DNA of 63,862 bases, taken from contig CANJNJ010000007.1 in NCBI GenBank assembly GCA_947474995.1, forward strand, positions 1-63,862, read 5' to 3'. Position 1 is the first letter of the stretch. Every line of letters begins with the position of its first letter. Positions 37,071 to 46,506 of this stretch are shown here, piece by piece. The position numbers and the translations under genes were made by a program. This DNA is from Opitutaceae bacterium. Lineage in GTDB: Bacteria > Verrucomicrobiota > Verrucomicrobiia > Opitutales > Opitutaceae. Under the pieces are notes generated by a model, which saw only the letters and a program-made list of their open reading frames with translations, searched no databases and was not told the DNA's origin.

Positions 37071-38692
37071 ATTTGCCAGCTTTCCGCCGGTTCGCGTTTC
37101 ACCGGTAGCCGCGGCGTGCCGCCATTGGCCAGCTTCACCCGGGCGAAGACCCAGCCGTCTTTCGCCTCGGTGGTGAACGAGTGTGCGCCGGGATAGTAGC
37201 GGACCAGCCGCTGCCGCAGGTTTTCCAGCCCGATGCCGGTCGAGTCGGGCCGCGCCGCGTTGGGGTCCAGCCACGCGCCGGTGTTGGCGATTTCAATGAG
37301 CAGGGCGCCGCCTTCGGGCTGCGCGCGGATGACCAGCCGCAGCACGGCGGGCGAGGTCCGGCTGCCGTATTTGATCGCGTTCTCGACGAGGGGCAGCAGC
37401 AGAAACGGTGGCACGCGCACCGCTTCGACTTCCGGCGCCACCGCAAATTCGATTTGCAGGCTTTGGCCCCAGCGCACCTTTTCGACGTCGAGGTAGATGC
37501 GCAGCGCGTCAACGTCGGCCCCCAGCGTGGGCATTTCGTCCTTCGGGCCGGTTAGCGTGGCGCGGCAAAACTCCGACAAGCGCAGGACCATCTCGCCGGC
37601 GGCCTGCGAATTCTCAAACAGCAGTCCGTAAATTGAATTAAGCGAATTATAGAGGAAGTGCGGGTTGAGTTGGTAGCGGAGCACCTCGAGCCGGGCTTTT
37701 TCCTCGGACAACTGGGCCGCGATTTTTTCGTCGAACTCGAGCTGGTGGAGGCGGATCAGTTCAACGTTGCTCGTGGCCAGCTGGGCCTCGGCCTCGTCAC
37801 GCCCCGTCACCACGGTGCCGAGGCCCAGGCCGACGCCCGCCACCGCCAGCTCGAAGAGGAGGAAGACATACGAATACTCCACCGTGGTGCCGGCCAAGCG
37901 CATCCCGATCAGGCCGACGACCATCACCGCGAGCGCCGCGAGCGTCGCGCCGGGCAGGCCGTGATGAACGCAAATCCACACCAGCGGCAGGAAGCAGAGA
38001 TAGAACGGGTGATACTCGCGGAACTCCGGCAACGTCAGCACGAGCACGAGCGTGCCGAGGAGTACCACCCCTTGCACGAGCGCAAGTCCGCCCCTCCCGA
38101 CGCTCCGCGGATGCAGGACGTCCGCCATCCCCTGTCCGTCGAGCCATGGTCCGACAAACACCATCATAACCGGCACCACGGTGAGCAGTCCGGTCGTGTC
38201 GCCGATCCACCAATCGCGGACGGAGCTCAGAAATCCGGCCAGAGAGGCCGAATCGGGTTGCGCGTGCACTAGCGTGGCGACCGAGGTTCCGATCAGCGCG
38301 GCCACCAGCGGGGCGCCGGCAATCGTCGCGTAAAAAACCACCGTGCCGTGCGTACCACCCGGCAACAGGCGCGGCCCGATCCAGCGCCGCACCAGCCACG
38401 CCGCCGCCGCGTAGTTGGCCGTCAACAGCCCGGGAAAGAAGACGGCCGACCAGAGTTCGTGCGAAGACCTCGACATCCAGGCCGTCGCGAAGTTGGTCAG
38501 AAGCACGACGGTCGCATACTGCGGCCCGAGCAGCACGAGCAGCGCCAGCGCCAACCCGGCCGGCGGATACCAGATCGAAGTCGAAATCCCCGGCCCCACT
38601 TCAAACCAACGCGCCGAGAGGTGAGACAGCACGTGCAGGAGCACATACGCCACACAGAGCAGCTGGGGCTTGGTCAGGCGCCGACGGGTCAT
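37067..38692 (-). CDS. LytS/YehU-type sensor histidine kinase with MASE1 domain
   Basis: 541 residues. Eight membrane segments (about 10-290) with 'STSIWYPPAGLALALLVLLG' match the MASE1 sensor domain. A short coiled region leads to the kinase domain: H345 in 'YQLNPHFLYNSLNSIYGLL' is the phospho-acceptor of the His_kinase family, and 'PLVENAIKYGSR' plus 'DSTGIGLENLRQRL' form the ATP site. It is translationally coupled to its LytTR partner. The signal sensed is unknown. Confidence 0.92.
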   Translation of the reverse strand: MTRRRLTKPQLLCVAYVLLHVLSHLSARWFEVGPGISTSIWYPPAGLALALLVLLGPQYATVVLLTNFATAWMSRSSHELWSAVFFPGLLTANYAAAAWLVRRWIGPRLLPGGTHGTVVFYATIAGAPLVAALIGTSVATLVHAQPDSASLAGFLSSVRDWWIGDTTGLLTVVPVMMVFVGPWLDGQGMADVLHPRSVGRGGLALVQGVVLLGTLVLVLTLPEFREYHPFYLCFLPLVWICVHHGLPGATLAALAVMVVGLIGMRLAGTTVEYSYVFLLFELAVAGVGLGLGTVVTGRDEAEAQLATSNVELIRLHQLEFDEKIAAQLSEEKARLEVLRYQLNPHFLYNSLNSIYGLLFENSQAAGEMVLRLSEFCRATLTGPKDEMPTLGADVDALRIYLDVEKVRWGQSLQIEFAVAPEVEAVRVPPFLLLPLVENAIKYGSRTSPAVLRLVIRAQPEGGALLIEIANTGAWLDPNAARPDSTGIGLENLRQRLVRYYPGAHSFTTEAKDGWVFARVKLANGGTPRLPVKREPAESWQI

Positions 38693-38713
38693 GCGGCGGG
38701 AAAGGCGGCTGGG

Positions 38714-38878
38714 CTACGGCATGAAGTAATGGATGGAGGAGTCGTCGCTGCTGCCGACCACGCGCCCGGCGTCGACGGAAACGGCCACGGAGTTGATAAA
38801 ATATTTGCTTCCGGTGGGAGAGACTTTTCCGGAGGGCTGGTTATTGGGGAACTGGGGCACGGGGCGGCAGCGGGAGGA
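38714..38878 (-). pseudogene. Possible 3' remnant of a beta-propeller protein
   Basis: On the minus strand a 54-codon open stretch ends at TAG 38714-38716 and reads 'KYFINSVAVSVDAGRVVGSS' followed by 'DDSSIHYFMP'. This looks like one blade of a WD40/PQQ-type propeller. An in-frame TAA at 38879-38881 blocks it, with further plausible coding sequence before that ('GPCDPENIPSAHE'). No start is visible. The remaining part of the gap, to about 39340, holds nothing I can support. Confidence 0.3.
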
Positions 38879-39424
38879 TTATTCATGGGCGGACGGGATA
38901 TTTTCCGGGTCGCAGGGGCCCCACCACCGGCACCGCGCCAATCGGCACGCTGTGCTTGAGGCTCCTGACCGAGGACGACATTCGCGACGGGGCTCAACTC
39001 GCCGAGGACTTGGCAGGGAATGTCGCCGCAATCCAGCATGGAATGAGCCAGCTTGCCCCTGGCAACGGGGCTACCCGGCACTTTCGGCCAACGTCCCTTG
39101 GCGCCGCGTTGCCAACAGGATGGCCGATGCTCGAAATGGTCGAAGCTCATGAAGGCCTGTAGGCCGGATGCATTCGAGCACGGCGAGAGGTCTTCTCGTC
39201 GGTCGCCGGCTTCGTTTTCTTTGGATGCGGCCTTCGCCACCGTAGACTGATGCCGGCTAATTCCGCCGCGCTCGTCACAAAACCGCCGTCGCTTGTCACC
39301 GGCGGTTCGCAACAGCGAACTCGACGATGGAAAAGATTTTTACAGTAAATTTAATGAGTACCCCCTGCGGCACCCATTCCTAGTCACCCCCCGCGTATCC
39401 CGCCTCAATTGACCCGCCCTTCCT

Positions 39425-39468
39425 GCCCGCCGCGCTGGCGGCGATTCGGCCTCAGCTACCCGCTGTTT
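39425..39468 (+). promoter_or_regulatory. Leader element shared with the collagen-like gene, copy 1
   Basis: A 44-bp block beginning with the hairpin GCCCGCCGCGCTGGCGGC and ending CCGCTGTTT recurs at 42386-42430 with few changes. In both copies a CACCCCCCGCGT-type sequence lies 15-40 bp upstream. Here it is 120 bp before the FG-GAP gene start. A control element or a recombination-prone repeat are both possible. Confidence 0.5.
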
Positions 39469-39587
39469 GACCCACTTTGATCAGGAAACGCCGCCAGAGG
39501 CGTTCGCAGTTTCTGTCCTACCCGGCGCCGGGGCTTCCCTCGCTGACTGCGCCCATTTCGTTCCGAAACCAAAAAAAATTTCCACCC

Positions 39588-42209
39588 ATGATAACAACAC
39601 CCACCCCTAGCTCCGACCGGTTTGGCCTGCGCCTGATCTCCCAAGCGCGCGCCATCCTGGCTGTTTCCGCCTTGGCCGCGCTCGCGGTGACCACGCTTGG
39701 ATTTGCCCAAGCGCCCACCTTTAACACGCTCGTCACGACCTTTACCGGCAATCCAGGCTATGAGAACCCCAACATGGCTGGGGTCGGCGACTTCAACGGT
39801 GACGGCAAGTTGGACGCCATCGTCGGCACCGGCTCCGACAATCTCCGGCTGATGCTCGGCAACGGCGACGGCACGTTCACCCAATCCTATGTCAGCTCTC
39901 CAGGAGCCCACAATCAGGGTGCGATCAGGGTCGCCGATCTGAACGGGGACGGCAGGCTCGACGCCATCACCGTAAGTAACCAAGGGAATCTCGCGGCGAG
40001 CGTGCTGATTAACACGGGCAACATCGCCGGCGTGTCCCAATTCACCGCTACGAATTATGTTAACCCGGGCTTTGGCACGAGCGGTCTTCGCAGCCTCACG
40101 GTCGGTGATCTGAATGGTGACGGTAAGCCAGACTTCGTCGTGGGCAGCGCGAACGGCGGTATTCGGGTGTGGCGGAACAACGGTGATGGCACTTTTACCG
40201 GGGAGCAATATTATGGTATGCTGCCGGGCGCGGGCGGGCCCTCTGTCGGGGCGGGCGTCATCGCGGACCTGAACGGCGATGGCAAGGCCGACTACCTCGT
40301 GACCAGCAATCAGAATCACGCGATCAATATTTTCTGGGGCAACGGTGACTGCACGTTTCAGGCGACGCCCGCCATTATCCCTGCCACTGACGGGATGTTT
40401 CCGGTCGTCTCCGACTTGAACCATGACGGCAAGCCGGACTTCCTCGCGGTCGATATCGGCACCGGCATGCTGCAGGTTTACCTGAACAACGGCAATGGCA
40501 CGTTTAGCGGCCCCACTCTGATTTCTACGGGCCTCCCAAACCCAGTCACGCTGGCCTTCACCGATATGAACGGTGACGGGAAACCGGATGTGGTGACGAG
40601 CGACCTCAACATCGCTTCTGGGATCAATAATGTCGCGGTGCTCCTCGGGAACGGGGACGGGACGTTCGGCGCCCCCAATCTCTACAACGGCACTCGGCGC
40701 GCACTTGACCTGGCCGTGGGCGATTTCAACGGCGACGGAAAGCCCGACATCGGGATGGTCGGCTTAAATGACGATACCTACGGCGTGCTAACCAACACCA
40801 CGCCGATAGCTCTGCCCCCGACCCCGACGCTCACGGCTTCGGCCCCGGCTTTGACCGTGCCCGGCAACATTACGGTAAACGCCACGAGCGCGGCGGGTGC
40901 TACCGTCAACTTCACCGCGACCGCGACGAGCACGGAAAGCATGGAAATCCTCCGTCGCGACGCCGTGACCGCCGAACCGTGGAAATCCTATACAAAGACC
41001 TTCACAAGTGGGGTGACAGGCCCCTTCAAGCTCAACTTCAATGTCGTCTCAGCCTCGAGCGGCGACAACTCGATCTTCATCGACGACGTGAATTTCAAGT
41101 CCGGCGCAAGCACCCTGCTCTCCGACGGCTTTGAGCCGCCCGCCTTGGGTAACACGACGCAAAACGTCAGCACGCCAGCAACGCTGGGTAGTAATTGGTT
41201 TTTCAATAACTACGGCGGGATACTTCAGCCGCCTACCGGTTCAGCGCCATGGGGAAGCATCGCTAACGGCACGCCGCCCCAGGGAAGTCAGTTTGCTGTC
41301 CTCCGGGATGTCCTAGGGGTGCAGACGAAAATGACATCCGTCAGCACCATCTCCCTGGTCGCCGGCCAAGTTTACACCGTGTCGTTCCAGCAGGCCTCGC
41401 GAGAAATTTTTGGCGGCACGCTCACCTACACTGTGACGCTCGAACGTCAGGTATCGGTTCCGGTCACGGCCACGCCCGCCTCGGGCAGCACGTTCCCGAT
41501 CGGCACCACGACAGTCAATCTCTCGGCCACGAACAGCGCGGGCGGCACGACCACCGGCTCGTTCACCGTGACAGTCAAGGGCACGCCGCCCGTGATTACC
41601 GCGGCCTCACCCTTCAACGTCGAGGCCACCAGCTCCGCCGGCGCTTCGCCCACCATCCCGGCCACGGCGGTCGACTTCAACGGCGCCTCACTGCCCGTCA
41701 CGGTCAGCCCAGTCGGCCCCTACGCGATCGGCCTCACGCAAGTGAACCTTAGTGCTACTGATTCCAATGGCCTGACGACGACCAAACAGATCGTCGTGAA
41801 CGTCGTCGACTCCACCGCGCCCGCGATCACCGCGACGATGACCGCGAAAGGCGGCGGCGACGATGAGTCGTCTCAGTTCTTCACGATCGCCTTCTCCGCC
41901 ACCGACGTGGTGTCGGGCGTGAGGACGCTCACTGCCGTCCTCAACGGCGTGACGGTGACCAACGGCCAGATCGTCCAGCTGCAGACCATCAAGTCCGGCG
42001 CGCAGAGCGTGAAGCGCGACGACGGCAAGCTGCAGATCAAGGCGGTGTTGTTCAAGTTGACGGTGACCGCCACCGACACGAGGGGTAACGTCAGCATTCC
42101 CAAGGACGTGGTGCCCGTGTTCGTCAAGAACGGCAAAGACTCGGAAGAGAAGAAGGACGACGGCAAGAAAGACGACGACAAGAAAGTCGCGGCCACGAAA
42201 AGCAAGTAG
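39588..42209 (+). CDS. Secreted FG-GAP/VCBS repeat protein with HYR-like domains
   Basis: 873 residues from the ATG at 39588. A signal segment at about 20-40 ends in 'LGFAQ'. Seven FG-GAP/VCBS units with Ca-binding loops follow up to about 410, e.g. 'DFNGDGKLDAIVG', 'DLNGDGKADYLV' and 'DMNGDGKPDVVTS'. The middle (about 440-620) has a jelly-roll-like segment ('NSIFIDDVNF'), then HYR/Ig-like domains with 'PVTATPASGSTFPIGTTTVN'. The tail is a run of Lys/Asp. The protein is surely exported and probably at the cell surface. FG-GAP propellers bind ligands or carbohydrates; the target is unknown. Confidence 0.82.
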   Translation: MITTPTPSSDRFGLRLISQARAILAVSALAALAVTTLGFAQAPTFNTLVTTFTGNPGYENPNMAGVGDFNGDGKLDAIVGTGSDNLRLMLGNGDGTFTQSYVSSPGAHNQGAIRVADLNGDGRLDAITVSNQGNLAASVLINTGNIAGVSQFTATNYVNPGFGTSGLRSLTVGDLNGDGKPDFVVGSANGGIRVWRNNGDGTFTGEQYYGMLPGAGGPSVGAGVIADLNGDGKADYLVTSNQNHAINIFWGNGDCTFQATPAIIPATDGMFPVVSDLNHDGKPDFLAVDIGTGMLQVYLNNGNGTFSGPTLISTGLPNPVTLAFTDMNGDGKPDVVTSDLNIASGINNVAVLLGNGDGTFGAPNLYNGTRRALDLAVGDFNGDGKPDIGMVGLNDDTYGVLTNTTPIALPPTPTLTASAPALTVPGNITVNATSAAGATVNFTATATSTESMEILRRDAVTAEPWKSYTKTFTSGVTGPFKLNFNVVSASSGDNSIFIDDVNFKSGASTLLSDGFEPPALGNTTQNVSTPATLGSNWFFNNYGGILQPPTGSAPWGSIANGTPPQGSQFAVLRDVLGVQTKMTSVSTISLVAGQVYTVSFQQASREIFGGTLTYTVTLERQVSVPVTATPASGSTFPIGTTTVNLSATNSAGGTTTGSFTVTVKGTPPVITAASPFNVEATSSAGASPTIPATAVDFNGASLPVTVSPVGPYAIGLTQVNLSATDSNGLTTTKQIVVNVVDSTAPAITATMTAKGGGDDESSQFFTIAFSATDVVSGVRTLTAVLNGVTVTNGQIVQLQTIKSGAQSVKRDDGKLQIKAVLFKLTVTATDTRGNVSIPKDVVPVFVKNGKDSEEKKDDGKKDDDKKVAATKSK

Positions 42210-42385
42210 TCCATTCCTCCGTCAGCAGTGACTTTGCGAGAGCCCGCCGGAAACGGCCCGGCGGCTCCGGGCTGCCGGCGAAATCTTTTTACCGCTTCTT
42301 TGTGAAAAATGGCGCGCGCCTACGTATACCGACAAGTGGTCCGATCTCCCTTCACTCCGATTCTTCACCCCCCCCCGCGTTTCCG

Positions 42386-42430
42386 GCCCGCCGCGCTGGC
42401 GGCAATTCGGATGTCAGCTAACCGCTATTT
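42386..42430 (+). promoter_or_regulatory. Leader element shared with the FG-GAP gene, copy 2
   Basis: This is the second copy of the 44-bp block at 39425-39468. A run of nine C (42368-42376) lies just upstream, where copy 1 has six. The block is 184 bp before the collagen-like gene. The 404-bp gap 42210-42613 has no gene; the last 60 bp are AT-rich and probably hold the promoter. Confidence 0.5.
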
Positions 42431-42613
42431 CACCGTCACCGTTTTTGACCTGTAGCTACGTCCCGGACCGTGGCCGACCTTCCCGTCAATTAGCCTGAAC
42501 GTCACCTCGCTTGACGCCTGCCGCCACAGATTGATCCGCGCCTAAAATCCAGCCTACCAGCTTCCTGATAGAGAAAGTGTACAGCCTAAATAAACATTAG
42601 AACTGATCCAAAA

Positions 42614-43744
42614 ATGAAGAAATATCAAAACCTACTGCTGCTTGGCGCATTGGCCTTGAGTGCCTTCGCGCCTCACGCTTTGGCTACTCCCGTCATCACC
42701 GACTGGACAAGTTCCACGAACGGAACAAACGGCTCTGCTTCCGGGACCTTGGTGGTGGGGGGGGGGAGTGTTTCGGTGTCGTTTACTGGGGACGTCCGCG
42801 ACCTGCAGCAGGGTCACACCACTATATTCAACAATAATCCCGCCCCCCCGGCGTTCTCTTGGGGCCAAACGATTTTCACACCCAGCCTTGCCGTTTCGGA
42901 CGCAATCGGGACTTGGGGAACTCCCGGGGTCCTCAATACCATCACCTTTAGCAAGCCGGTGCACAACCCCATCGTCTGGATCGCCAGTCTTGGCCGTGGC
43001 GGCAACTGGGCCCCTGCCACCTATGTCCAGACCTGGACATTCAGTTCCCCGTTTTCGTTACTCAGTTCGTTGTATGTGCCTAATGTGCCAAATGAACCGG
43101 CAAATCCCTACAAGATGACCCAATCCGGCGAGTCGCTCATCGGTCAGGAGGGGAGCGGCTCCATTCAGTTTTCCGGTTGGTTTACGAGCATTTCGTGGAT
43201 TTCGGATAAGGCAGAGCAATCCGCTTTCTTTCAGGTTGGCTACGATGACGCGCTGCCGATTGGACCACAGGGCCTCCAGGGTGCGACGGGGCCGGAGGGT
43301 CCGATTGGCCTCACCGGTTCGACTGGACCCCAAGGGCTAACCGGCGCCACGGGCATTCAAGGCGTCAAGGGCGACAAGGGCGACACGGGCCCTCAAGGCG
43401 TCAAGGGCGACACGGGTGCGGTGGGTCCGCAGGGTCCGACTGGCTTGACCGGCGCGACTGGCTTGACCGGCGCGACTGGCTTGACCGGCGCGGCGGGCGC
43501 GACTGGCGCGACTGGCCCCACTGGCTTGACTGGCGCGACTGGCCCGCAAGGCATTCCCGGTCCGATCTCCGCGGGCGCGGCTATCCTGATTCAAGTCACC
43601 TCGTTCAGCAAGGCTCCGCCGGCGGCTCCCGTGGGCTATGCGTTTGCGGGTTTCCTGAATCTCCAGGGTAACGAGAAAGACGATGATGACAAAGGGCGCT
43701 CCAGCAGCCCGAAACCTTTCTACGCGGTCTATGTAAAGAAGTAG
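42614..43744 (+). CDS. Secreted collagen-like protein
   Basis: 376 residues. A signal peptide ends at 'PHALAT'. Residues 27-215 form a beta-rich domain without a family I recognise. Residues 217-317 are about 33 uninterrupted Gly-x-y triplets ('[14 protein letters not shown]', '[10 protein letters not shown]'), a bacterial collagen-like stalk. The C-terminal part (318-376) ends with a charged run 'EKDDDDKG' and 'YAVYVKK'. A run of ten G (42757-42766) lies early in the gene and could switch it by slippage. The triplet region includes an 18-bp near-perfect tandem repeat at 43442-43495. Confidence 0.85.
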   Translation: MKKYQNLLLLGALALSAFAPHALATPVITDWTSSTNGTNGSASGTLVVGGGSVSVSFTGDVRDLQQGHTTIFNNNPAPPAFSWGQTIFTPSLAVSDAIGTWGTPGVLNTITFSKPVHNPIVWIASLGRGGNWAPATYVQTWTFSSPFSLLSSLYVPNVPNEPANPYKMTQSGESLIGQEGSGSIQFSGWFTSISWISDKAEQSAFFQVGYDDALPIGPQGLQGATGPEGPIGLTGSTGPQGLTGATGIQGVKGDKGDTGPQGVKGDTGAVGPQGPTGLTGATGLTGATGLTGAAGATGATGPTGLTGATGPQGIPGPISAGAAILIQVTSFSKAPPAAPVGYAFAGFLNLQGNEKDDDDKGRSSSPKPFYAVYVKK

Positions 43745-44249
43745 TCTCCTGACGGCGGCGACCCCGCCGCTTCAAAGCCTACGACATTTCATTTGCGAGA
43801 CGCGGAGTTTGGTGTCGGCCCGATTGCCGGCATCAGACTCCGCGTCTTTTTTCGCTCCCTCCGCGCGTTCTCCTCACCGCGAACGGTAAGCGATCTTCCT
43901 TCCGATTTTCCGGGCTCGCCAACCCGGCTGCACCGGGCTGCAGGCGTTCGACCCAGCTCACGATCCTCGACCAACCCAGCCCGATTGCGGGGAAATAGCC
44001 TTACCGTGACTGGTGCCTAATTTATCGGCCGGATTTTTTGGCCACACCTTTCACCAATGGGCACAAATGCGGAGGGATTGGATGGGTGTAATTGGTGTAA
44101 TTGGTGTAATCTGTGGCCAAAAAGGATTGGGCGCTTGGCAAGATACTCTACGGGTATCAGAAGGGACCAATCCGGATCACGCGGTTGATCGCGATCTTGG
44201 ACGCCGCAGCCGGACCTTGGATTCTCCTCCGTGGCTCGGGGCGGGCTAC

Positions 44250-44345
44250 GCGGCGACACGCCGCGGTGAAAGGAGTAAGGTGAGGAGTCCGTGCTTCAGT
44301 GGCTCGCATTCCGGCCCTCTGGAATTCTGAAATTCCCCTCTCCGC
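44250..44345. repeat. Dispersed repeat with GTGGCTCGCATTCCGGCC, copy 2
   Basis: The 35-bp core (44299-44333) is identical to 35924-35958, and both are preceded by CTACGCGG, then ACACGCCGCGG and GTAAGGTGA. The two copies differ in their spacers. Confidence 0.8.
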
Positions 44346-44411
44346 TGCTTTGCGCCTCTGCGCGAGTTTAACTGCCTTGAACAAACCAATGCTCCCGCCC
44401 GCTTCGCTCAA

Positions 44412-44500
44412 GGCGCAGAGACGCGGAGAAAACCAAGCCAGGTGATGGTCGCTTGTCCCGCTCCGCGGCCTCCGCGCCTCCGCGTGAGGCCGGTTTGATG
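44412..44500. repeat. CTCCGCG-rich repeat
   Basis: It contains GCGCAGAGACGCGGAG and, 40 bp on, CTCCGCGGCCTCCGCGCC followed by CGTGAGGCCGGTTTG. The same ending is found at 57050-57078. The two halves can pair. Confidence 0.65.
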
Positions 44501-44665
44501 GATTGATCCGGCGACAGAATGCTGGGCTCTGAATTTTTTCTGATTCTGTAAATTCTGTCCAAAGCCTGGGGCCGATCAAACAGGCTGCTCCGATGCAGAA
44601 TCTGCCAACCTGTATCAATGTCTCGCGGAAACCGCGTGACCTCAGCATAGCTTCAGTCGTCGTCC

Positions 44666-45985
44666 ATGAAAAGCCTTCTCCTGCCCCTCCTGGTTTTCTT
44701 CGCCTTGGTTCGGCCGTCCCCGGCACAGGATCCGCGTTTCCCCGGCCGCGTTTCCCCCTTCCAGGTCCAGGTCGTCGCGGACCATGCGGACTGGACCTAC
44801 GCCCCCGGCGAGCCCGTGAAGTTTACGGTCACGGTCACGCGCGCCAACCAGACGCCCGTTACGAACGCTCCCGTCACCTATACCATCGGTCCCGAGATGA
44901 TGCCCGCGGAGAAAAAATCCGCCCTCACGTCCGCTGCGGGTACGGTCACCCTCGAGGGCGGCACGCTGCGGGAGCCAGGTTTTTTGCGGTGCACCGTCAC
45001 GTTCGAGTACGGGAGGGACTCCTATCGCGGTATGGCGACCGCCGGTTTCGAGCCGGGGAAAATCCGGCCGACGCAAACCGAGCCGGCCGACTTCGACGCG
45101 TTTTGGACGAGGGCGAAGGACGAGTTGGCGCAGCTCCCGCTCGATTCGCAACTCACGCCGCTGCCCGATCAGAGCACCGAGACGATCGAAGTATTTCAGG
45201 TGAACCTGCAAAACGTCGGGACGCCGCCGGCGCGCAGCAGTCGCTTCTACGGCGTGCTCTGCGTCCCGCGCGGGCCGGGGCCGTTTCCCGCGATGATGGT
45301 GCCGCCCGGCGCCGGCATTCGCGCGTTTCGCGGCCAGACCCAATGGGCCGAGCGGGGCTTTATCACGCTCGAGGTCGGCATCCACGGGATTCCCGTGATC
45401 CTCCCGCCGGAACTTTACGTGTCGCTCAATGGCGCGCTCCAAGACTACGCCCAGCTGAATCTCGAGAATCGTGACCGCTATTATTTTCGTCGGGTGATCC
45501 TGGGCTGCCTTCGCGCCAACGACTACCTCACCGCCCACCCGAAATGGGATCGCAAGAACCTCATCGCCTTCGGCGGCAGCCAGGGAGGCTTTCTTTCGAT
45601 CACGACGACCGCACTCGATTCCCGCGTGACGGCCTGTAACGTGGCCTATCCCGCGTATTCCGATGTCACGGGTTACGTTCACGGCCGCGCCGGCGGCTGG
45701 CCGGGAATGCATTTCGAGATACCCGCGGAGCAGGGGCGCGCGGCGAAGATCTCCACGACGGCGTACTACGACGCCGTGAATTTTGCCCGGCGCATCAAAG
45801 TGCCCGGCCACTACGGCTGGGGCTACAACGACGAGACCTGCCCACCGACGACGACGTTTTCCGCCTACAACGTCATCACGGCGCCGAAGACGCTCGATAT
45901 TTTCAAGGAGATGGGCCACCCGCGCGTGCCGGGACTCACGGACGTCGAGCGCGACTGGGTGTTGAAAGTCGGACTTCGGCCCTAG
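44666..45985 (+). CDS. Acetyl xylan esterase-family (AXE1-like) exported esterase
   Basis: 439 residues with a signal peptide ending at about 'RPSPAQ'. An Ig-like N-terminal domain (about 28-130) precedes an alpha/beta-hydrolase of the AXE1 family from 'QTEPADFDAFWTRAKDEL' onward. The catalytic triad is S305 in 'FGGSQGG', D389 in 'WGYNDETCPP' and H418 in 'EMGHPR'. It is likely to remove acetyl groups from hemicellulose or acetylated sugars outside the cytoplasm. It is the first of a group of carbohydrate-linked genes up to about 53 kb, but no operon link is shown. Confidence 0.87.
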   Translation: MKSLLLPLLVFFALVRPSPAQDPRFPGRVSPFQVQVVADHADWTYAPGEPVKFTVTVTRANQTPVTNAPVTYTIGPEMMPAEKKSALTSAAGTVTLEGGTLREPGFLRCTVTFEYGRDSYRGMATAGFEPGKIRPTQTEPADFDAFWTRAKDELAQLPLDSQLTPLPDQSTETIEVFQVNLQNVGTPPARSSRFYGVLCVPRGPGPFPAMMVPPGAGIRAFRGQTQWAERGFITLEVGIHGIPVILPPELYVSLNGALQDYAQLNLENRDRYYFRRVILGCLRANDYLTAHPKWDRKNLIAFGGSQGGFLSITTTALDSRVTACNVAYPAYSDVTGYVHGRAGGWPGMHFEIPAEQGRAAKISTTAYYDAVNFARRIKVPGHYGWGYNDETCPPTTTFSAYNVITAPKTLDIFKEMGHPRVPGLTDVERDWVLKVGLRP

Positions 45986-46144
45986 CCTGCATCTATCCAG
46001 ACGCGGCCTGCGGCCGCGGCCGAAGGAGAGGAGATTTTTTGCTTCACCAAACCAAATCCACCAAACCTTTGGCTGCAAAAAGACACGAAAAAGGCTGCAG
46101 GCTGCGGCGTTCGCCCCGGTAGGATGGATGCAGGCAAACGTTCA

Positions 46145-46229
46145 CTGGGGACGCGCCGCCCTCGTCGCGGTTCTTCTCAAATGAATTCTTACGGCCCGGT
46201 TCGACGCGGCGAGGGCGCCGCGTCCCCAG
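46145..46229. repeat. Inverted-repeat element GGGGACGCG, copy 1
   Basis: Two arms of about 26 bp (46145-46170 and 46202-46229, core GGCGCCCTCGCCGCG) enclose a 31-bp centre. The reverse complement aligns along its whole length with 63306-63375, including the flanking AGTGAACG. Half copies lie at 61538-61561 and about 53352-53385. The 521-bp gap 45986-46506 holds this and the repeat at 46313-46377, with no gene seen. Confidence 0.85.
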
Positions 46230-46312
46230 CAGGGCTTCGGTTCCCGAATGGTTGAGGTTCATGACCGCCTCTGGCGGAAAGAACGGCAGTTGAGAGTTGC
46301 GAGACCGGGCAG

Positions 46313-46377
46313 CCCCGCCTCTCTCAAGGCGGGCTACGAGGGGGCGAACGTTGTCGCCCGCTTCGGGAGAGGCGGGA
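46313..46377. repeat. GGCGGGCTAC repeat, copy 1
   Basis: CCCCGCCTCTCTCAAGGCGGG plus CTAC, 14 bp, then GTCGCCCGC and a tail GGGAGAGGCGGGA. The same order occurs at 48010-48075. Each half is a small hairpin, and outer ends can also pair. Confidence 0.8.
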
Positions 46378-46506
46378 GGGGCCAGTCGAGGATGGTCTCG
46401 GCCGAACGGTCTCGCTCGTTAATCTGATCGCCCCTTGGCCGGAAATCCGCCAATGCGATCGCGGGCGTCGCGGTGCGTTCGCCTGTTTATCCCTCGAAAC
46501 CCTGCC

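Larger units (their letters stand above)
43745..44665. other. Gene-free region rich in repeats
   Basis: 921 bp with no supported gene. It has a GGTGTAATT unit three times in tandem at about 44086-44113, copy 2 of the GTGGCTCGCATTCCGGCC repeat (about 44250-44340), and a CTCCGCG-rich repeat (44412-44500). The first 100 bp after the collagen-like gene show a GACGGCGGCGACCCCGCCG hairpin without a T run. Confidence 0.55.

Noticed and set aside
43442..43547. A CRISPR-like array of 18-bp repeats
   Set aside because: The repeats encode Gly-x-y triplets in frame, have no spacers and fit a collagen-like stalk.
44593..45474. A 293-codon frame overlapping the AXE1-like gene in another frame
   Set aside because: The AXE1 frame has a signal peptide and the full catalytic triad; this one is Arg/His-rich without motifs.
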